Origin: Polytrichum commune
Lineage: Eukaryota; Streptophyta; Polytrichopsida; Polytrichales; Polytrichaceae
NCBI GenBank assembly: GCA_950295325.1
Contig: OX485808.1
Coordinates: forward strand, 21,038,527-21,102,526
DNA: 64,000 bases
Direction of reading: 5' to 3'
In this document: positions 58,301 through 64,000 of the stretch, piece by piece
Position numbering within the stretch: the stretch's first letter is position 1
Layout: the number at the start of each line of letters is the position of its first letter
The notes under the pieces: generated by a model
The model's database searches: none
What the model saw: only the letters and a program-made list of their open reading frames with translations
Told to the model about the DNA's origin: nothing
Program-made: the position numbers and the translations under genes

Positions 58301-58984
58301 TTGTTGTTTTGTACTTAATGCCACATATGGTTAATTGCATTTAACAATGACTTATTGGACGGCACCAATGCACTTAATTGTCGACGGCTTAAGGATGAAA
58401 AATAGGTGTCACCAAAAGGAAGGTGTTACTTTAAGGCCTCATTACCTTAGGCCACGTGGCTGCCACACAATGAGATGAGAGCTCCAACTTGCAAGTTGAC
58501 TACATTATCAAACATTATTGTAGGACCAAAGGCCTCTCTCCACTCGGCCTTAGTGAGAGGGGTTTTAGTGCATATGGGACTTTTGATAAGTTTATGTACG
58601 TGGTATTACCTTCAAACCTGCATGGCATACGTTGTAGTTGCCTTAGGGTTAGTTTCCATGTAAGCCACTCGCCCACCAAATTCTTGTGAAAATATAAATG
58701 CCACCAAGTGAGACCTACATTTCCACTAGAATATGGTGGGTGAGTGGCCTACATGGAAACTCACCCTTAATATTGCCAATATTAAACCCAAATTTACGGA
58801 ACCACTTGAGGTGGATATGACATCCTCTTAGTATTTCATACTACTCATTAAGTGGAGAATTTTGTCATGATTGGCCTAGGAACTTCGAAGAGGGTTTTAG
58901 ATAATTTGGTTGCCAATTCAAAGCCATTAACAAAGAACAAAAATTGGCAGTCTAATGGCAATATTTCCTGGGTCTTGAAATGGT
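55351..58984. other. Gene-free tract with a C+T-rich core
   Basis: Between about 56200 and 57900 the + strand is pyrimidine-rich, contains almost no open frame, and repeats the motif CAACTATAG or close variants many times (for example near 56524, 56870, 57000 and 57980). Purpose unknown; a retroelement untranslated region or a regulatory RNA are possibilities only. The frames at 58001-58207 and 58475-58689 are unrecognised. Confidence 0.4.
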
Positions 58985-59365
58985 CACTTTTTCCGACTAA
59001 GGTAGATGGGCCTTAAATGGTTTTTTATTTTATTTTTTATTTTTTAAACTAGCCCGCTTTCCCTCAGCAATGAAACACAAGATTTGTACTGAGGTTGTAG
59101 CCATTTTCCTATACAATTTTGGAGCTCATTTGAATATCTTATTTATTGCCAAAGTGAAGATTCTTGTGCTCATTAAGTGATCACAAAGGTTCCCCCGTTT
59201 ATGTTGCATGTGGAACCTAAAATGATTATCATATTTTGAGCACATAGTTCAATCTTTCTCAAACATGTCTTTTTGGTATCCGTTCTTATAGCCTCATATA
59301 ACCACATCCCACTCAAACATAAGTGTCCCATTAACATAAGTAACCATATTATGCACGTCTACTTG
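58985..59365 (+). repeat. Dispersed repeat family C, copy 4
   Basis: GTAGATGGGCCTTAAATGGT, TTGAATATCTTATTTATTGC, TTTTGAGCACATAGTTCAAT and CATCCCACTCAAACATAAGT. It is followed by the adjoining repeat at 59635-59805 and then by an inverted copy. Confidence 0.7.
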
Positions 59366-59634
59366 AGGGGATGAATTCTTGGATACAAGCATGTGAGAAT
59401 GCACACAATTGTGGAAAGATGTTTGGCGGCTTCTTGGGATAAAACCCTCGTCATGTGGGAAGAGCCATTAAAATGCAGCCGCTGACTAGCTATTTATCAC
59501 CCCATCTCATATGTAAGAAACAATGTTCAAACTTCAAATTAGTGGTGTGCATTAGGCCACATGCGATTATAATTACTAATTGAAAGAGATGCAAGAGGCA
59601 CAATAATTATTGTTATCTTAGTTTAATTACTCCT

Positions 59635-60170
59635 CAAAGAGTTCATAACATTACTCAAGTGATGAGTTGTGTTTAGCTGCTATGACTTGAGATCCAATCT
59701 AAAGTCGTGGGATTCTAGCATCCGGAGTCTTGATTCTTGAACCTAATGTTGGGCCTATGAACATAGTTCATCAGCTAAGTAACGTTATGTCTCATCATTC
59801 TCTTGAACATTTTTTTTTCATTTTAAACTTTTCAATTTGAATGTTGGCAGGCAAGTCCTTTCAATCACGAGCCATGTTGGCGCCTTTGACCGGCTTCCTC
59901 CAAAATACCTAAACAAGCAAGGTAGACTTCCTGAATTTTGTTACTTATCTTAATCAGACGCCTATATTTGAGTGGTATGTGGTATGATGAGGTTCCAAGA
60001 ACACAAATCATTAATGACACATGCTTAAAAGAGATTGGATTGCGTGTTCAAAATGTGATCACCATTCTAGGCTCAATAGTCAACTAAATTGGGAGGGCAC
60101 ATGTATGACCATTTAATGAACTTGAGAATCTTCACTTTGATAATGTATAAGTTAACATGATAACGTGCTA
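59635..60170 (-). repeat. Adjoining repeat and inverted family C copy
   Basis: 59635-59805 matches 29985-30150 (TGATGAGTTGTG, then GATTCTAGCATCCGGAGTCT, then GGGCCTATGAACATAGTTCA). 59940-60150 is inverted family C (GATTGGATTGCGTGTTCAAA, ACCATTCTAGGCTCAATAGT, CTTGAGAATCTTCACTTTGA). With 58985-59365 it forms a large inverted repeat around a spacer of about 570 bp. Confidence 0.62.
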
Positions 60171-60746
60171 TCTTATTACAAAAATGTGATAACATGATAT
60201 TCATGTGAGCGTTGAAAATTATGAGAAAGTGGCTACGACCTTGAAATGAATAATTTGCTAGCCGTTCCGTAGTAATTCCGTGTTTAATGTCCCAAAAGAC
60301 GTGGGGCACACGGAACAAAGCGGCCATTTTAGAACCCATCTAGAATAGAGGCACCCATAACGGACCACTTAAGAAATTCTACGCCATGTTTGAAGAAGTA
60401 AAAGGCGGTGCAAAATTGTTCCCATGTAGGAAGATAAAAATCAGGAGGACTACAAGTATTTTAGGTAATTTTCATTTCTTAATTGAGTTACTGTGGATTT
60501 TGAAGTCAAAAGATGACCCGATGTCTAAAGTCTGCCATAACCAGTCACTCCTCCTCACTTTAGCCTCAAAATCAGGACATGTGCCATGGCACTATTGGCT
60601 CAAGCCTAATCGAAATCGAGTTCCAGCTTGATTGAAACTATGATACCCTATAAATTGCCAATGAGGCCTTGATCGAGAACAGGTGTCTCTACTACAAGTT
60701 ACCTTTTACATTCTCATTGGCGCAATTAGTTGTGTCTCCAGGGCTG
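60171..60746. other. Intergenic DNA, no gene seen
   Basis: The frame at 60386-60631 is unrecognised. Confidence 0.4.
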
Positions 60747-60832
60747 GGGCGAACCAACCCGTACAGTGGTTCCTTGGCGACAAGGGTTAAGGCATCCAAC
60801 AACAAGGAACGAGTGTATGGGTTGGTTCACCC
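60747..60832. mobile_element. Miniature palindromic element, family F, copy 2 (86 bp)
   Basis: Begins GGGCGAACCAACCCGTACAG and ends GTGTATGGGTTGGTTCACCC; the interior CAAGGGTTAAGGCATCCAAC matches the complement of 34941-35022. Confidence 0.65.
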
Positions 60833-62239
60833 AAATATGTCTCTAATGGTCATGGGTCGGTCTACCTATCCCTGGGCCTGTAGCACTAATAGGCTCATTT
60901 TCCATACGTGAATAGTGGTTCTCCTGTGGCCCATCAAAGAAAACCTTTACTTGAACCCTCGAAAAGAGCCTTGAAAGTTACCTCCTTCTTGCTCTCTCTT
61001 AAATACTATAAAAATACCAACACCACCCCCCCTTTAAGATAACAGTCAGTGATGGGACCCACAAACAAATAATGAAATAGAATATATATATATATCAGAA
61101 AAGGATTCTGGTGGGTCCCACCAAAATATTTATGCTTCGACATTTAAAAATATGTGTAAAAATAAAGCCTCTGGATGTGGTGCTAAATTTGGGCTTCATG
61201 TGTTTATAGTTCTTTGGTCACTGTGCAGGCTAGGTTGGGAGTTGAAGTACGAGAGTCTCTTTAATTAATTAACTCTCAATTGGAGAGTATTTTTCCAGAA
61301 GTCGGCAACACCGTACCAGCTGCATGTATACGGGGGCACTTTATTTCTAGGCCTTTGTGCCCGTGACCACGTACCCAAGCACCTTTAGCAGTAGGAGTAT
61401 ATTAATTGCACACCTCCAAAATTTGATGACGTGGCACCCCCACATTGCATGCTTGGAGAACCAAATCTAGAACTTCGGAAACCTAAAAGCCTCCTTTATA
61501 CATGGGTGACGTGGATGAATCTTGTTGTGGGTCAAAAAATTCCCCACCACATGATCATTTACATATATAGGAGGTAAGGCATTCTATCGTTTACGAGTGT
61601 ACCTCTCATCCAACATAAACATTTGACCCCCTATAGGTTTGTTGCCGATTTTTTGGCTGTGTCTATGGGACAGAGACTATGCATCAACTTCTCTGTTTCA
61701 AGAGTAAATTTCCTAACCATTGCATTCATACTTAGACGTTACTTAGACATACTATAGTTGCTCCCTAAGATGCATTGAAAAAAATCTAGTTAACTATAGT
61801 TATTTTGGCAGTTGTTAATTATTTTTTCTAAATTTTCGGGTGATAAATGAGTTGCTTCAGTCATTGACCCGCACTTGAGAAGAAGGTGCACAAATCCAAG
61901 AAAGGTTTGGGTATAAATATAGTAAATAATCGTGGACTGGCATGAGCAAAGTGGACATCTACAGTTGTAGTCATTCATAGTAAAGGACAAAGCCTCACAG
62001 TTTTACCGTTTTCTTGTTTCAGATAACTTTGACTAGACTAATTTGAGGTCTTTGAAGCTAATTGGACCATTGCCTAATCGACTTCGATAAGTAACCTCCG
62101 GGCTACATACATATTTCAGAGATTTGTTTTATGTCGGATGAATGAAAGGTACGCTCATTTACGATAATTGCCTCTCCCTCACGATGAGTTAACGCCTTCG
62201 AGAGATTCACATAGGTTAGACGTGTCTTAGAAGGATGCT
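60833..62239. other. Intergenic DNA, no gene seen
   Basis: A short TA run lies at 61083-61095. No supported gene. Confidence 0.4.
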
Positions 62240-62520
62240 TTCTCTCTACAACCACTTCTCGTAGGATAGGAAACACACAACTAGTGCAAGATGATTACCA
62301 ATTCTAGATCGAAGATTCTCTCTTCGTCATGAAACATTCACAATCGTTTCATTACCAAGGTGAAGATTCTTATACGTCTGAAACGTTCATACATAAGGCC
62401 CCCAAATCATGTTGACTATTGAACCTAGAATGAGTTTGACCATATTTTTGAGCATATCTCACAAGTAGAATTGTCCATGTTATTGTTGTGTTCCAATTTC
62501 GGCATGTCGACCTAATTACT
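62240..62520 (+). repeat. Dispersed repeat family C, copy 5
   Basis: ACCACTTCTCGTAGGATAGG, ATTACCAAGGTGAAGATTCT, TGTTGACTATTGAACCTAGA and ATTTTTGAGCATATC match the consensus. Confidence 0.6.
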
Positions 62521-64000
62521 AGTTGTTGGTAGATTAGACTCCGCAAATTAAAGTATGCCGATGTGGCGGATTAGTGGATTTGATTCCCATTAGCTCCAAG
62601 TCTCAAAACAACACCGTTCCTCGCCCACCACTAGCTAGAACCTTAAACTAGCGTTCTTTTTGTACTAAATATAAGCAAGTACACGCCGCCAAATTCCTTT
62701 GATGCATACATGAACCCAACGCATTCTCGATCTTGGGTAAGCACGATTTGACCCGCATGGTTGAGATTTGACCACCACCCAAACAAGCCAAGCCTCTTGC
62801 TCGAATCACACCGATTAATAATACTCAAAGAAGGCTATAAAATACATCCTAATGTGGTGCTCGGGTCAAGCTACACGCTTGGACTCACCATATATAGTGT
62901 AGACCACCGCTTTTCTCTTCATCACTACATGCACCTCGAACATGGACAAAGAATGTGCATACACTATAAAAAATATACTAGGTGTGGAGTAGCTTCCGAC
63001 TTTCGCGACTAGCTGCTAGGTTGTAGGTATAGGAATGATTAATAACCTACAACTAGCTAGGTCGTCGACATACTAGTTGTATGTAAAAAAATTATGTATA
63101 TTGAGTTCTTCCACAATCATCGACCCAAGTATTAATTCATCCTACTACATCCACTTGGTAATGATTGGAACCGGGCGCTCTTTTGCAGTTGGAATATTTT
63201 GTTGCCTTATAATCATTGGCATCGTTTGGTCAACCTATGGCTCAACGCTTTCGAGTTCAAACCCCGCCTATTATATAGTGCTAAAACCCCATACGTCAAA
63301 GCAAATACGGTAAATAGAAAAAGACATGGTAAATTCAATGTGCATGTTCAATCCTTCTCCACGTGAGGTTCACATTCACATGATCAACTTGGCACATGGC
63401 CCATGGCACAAGTTGTTGTTGTTGTTGTTGTTGTTGAAATGCCATAAAGAAAGATGTGTTTTTGGCGTTGTGAAGAGTTCATGGGTGTGCATGTACCCAT
63501 GCTTCTACATGAAGTGAGAGTTCCGTGTGGAATATGGAGTAAAATATAACTGCAGATGTACATGTGGTTTTATTAGTGGGTTCTATGATATGAATGATGA
63601 AAACCTAGCTCTAGATGTGAATTTAACCATCTCTTTATGGTTGTGAACACGTTGGATGTGTTGCAGTTACATAATGTTGTTTGTAGATATGACACACCTA
63701 GTTGAGTTGTTTTTCAACCACAGTCCTTCACAAAGTGCATATCATTATCGTTCTTGTAATGCTCATTTCGGGATTAGGTATAGACTCAAAGTAGCTCAAA
63801 TAAGAAGCAACGCCATAACTCACGCCGGTGGTAACATCGGAGTTGTCTTTCTTTCTCTCTCTTTTATGTTGAACTCGATCACGTGCTTCCAATGTTCTTC
63901 CCCAACTAGTTTGTGTTGGAATGTGCAAACAATGCTTTCATGTACATTGTTATTTCTAGTCATATGTTTTTTTTCTTCCCAAATGCACTCAAATTCATGA
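62521..64000. other. Intergenic DNA to the window end
   Basis: A small imperfect hairpin (GCTAGGTTGTAGGT against ACCTACAACTAGC) lies at 63010-63062 and a (TTG)n array at 63412-63436. Frames here, including the one running off the edge at 63656, are unrecognised. Confidence 0.4.

Noticed and set aside
63205-63285. B-box-like GAGTTCAAACCCC with a weak upstream A box
   Set aside because: Only one box is convincing and no repeat copy is visible in the window, so a SINE call is unsupported.
1-64000. CRISPR arrays, bacterial operons, integrons or a novel defence system
   Set aside because: No regularly spaced repeats, no operon-like gene spacing and no prokaryotic gene signatures; all evidence is plant nuclear.

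Overview
The window looks like nuclear DNA of a land plant with a large, gene-poor genome. Three things point that way: genes with canonical GT-AG introns, a plant-specific AP2/ERF transcription factor, and long intergenic tracts filled with plant-type transposon relics (CACTA, hAT-like, Mutator-like, LINE and a tRNA-derived SINE). I cannot name the species. The gene density (two intact genes in 64 kb) and the old, degraded repeats would suit a gymnosperm or another large plant genome, but that is inference. I saw no rRNA, intact tRNA, CRISPR array, bacterial operon or organellar gene.

Two protein-coding genes can be modelled with confidence. A Ser/Thr protein kinase lies on the + strand at 6871-8849 (three exons, 415 residues). 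It has a complete CAMK/CDPK-like catalytic domain, no calcium-binding EF hands, and an unusual N-terminal extension of about 140 residues. An ABR1-type (ERF group X-like) AP2/ERF factor lies on the - strand at 21271-25031 (two exons, 673 residues). Between them, on the - strand from about 13.9 to 10.3 kb, is a set of exon-like segments that resembles an F-box/leucine-rich-repeat gene. It carries in-frame stops and is probably a pseudogene, although its last two exons join cleanly.

The rest is repeat DNA. Resolved elements are: two copies of a hAT-like MITE with perfect 8-bp target duplications (3212-3707, 13969-14547); a Mutator-like element whose inverted repeats carry a GTGAGCG minisatellite (28030-28589); another hAT-like element (28847-29426); a non-autonomous CACTA element (30154-31165) with a probable SINE inside it; two further terminal-inverted-repeat elements (31855-32432, 32625-33575); a 409-bp element inserted with 8-bp duplications into an RNase H relic (46314-46722); and two small palindromic families (about 147 bp in three copies, about 84 bp in two). 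Degenerate LINE reverse-transcriptase and zinc-finger sequence is present on the - strand at 44.9-45.8 and 50.4-53.0 kb. Several unclassified dispersed families fill much of what remains. One of them, called family C here, has at least nine copies in both orientations and sometimes forms large palindromes.

The genes do not form a pathway or an operon. The most useful content is the record of nested insertions: a SINE in a CACTA in an older repeat, and a MITE in a retroelement RNase H. I found no convincing evidence of a novel enzymatic or defence system.
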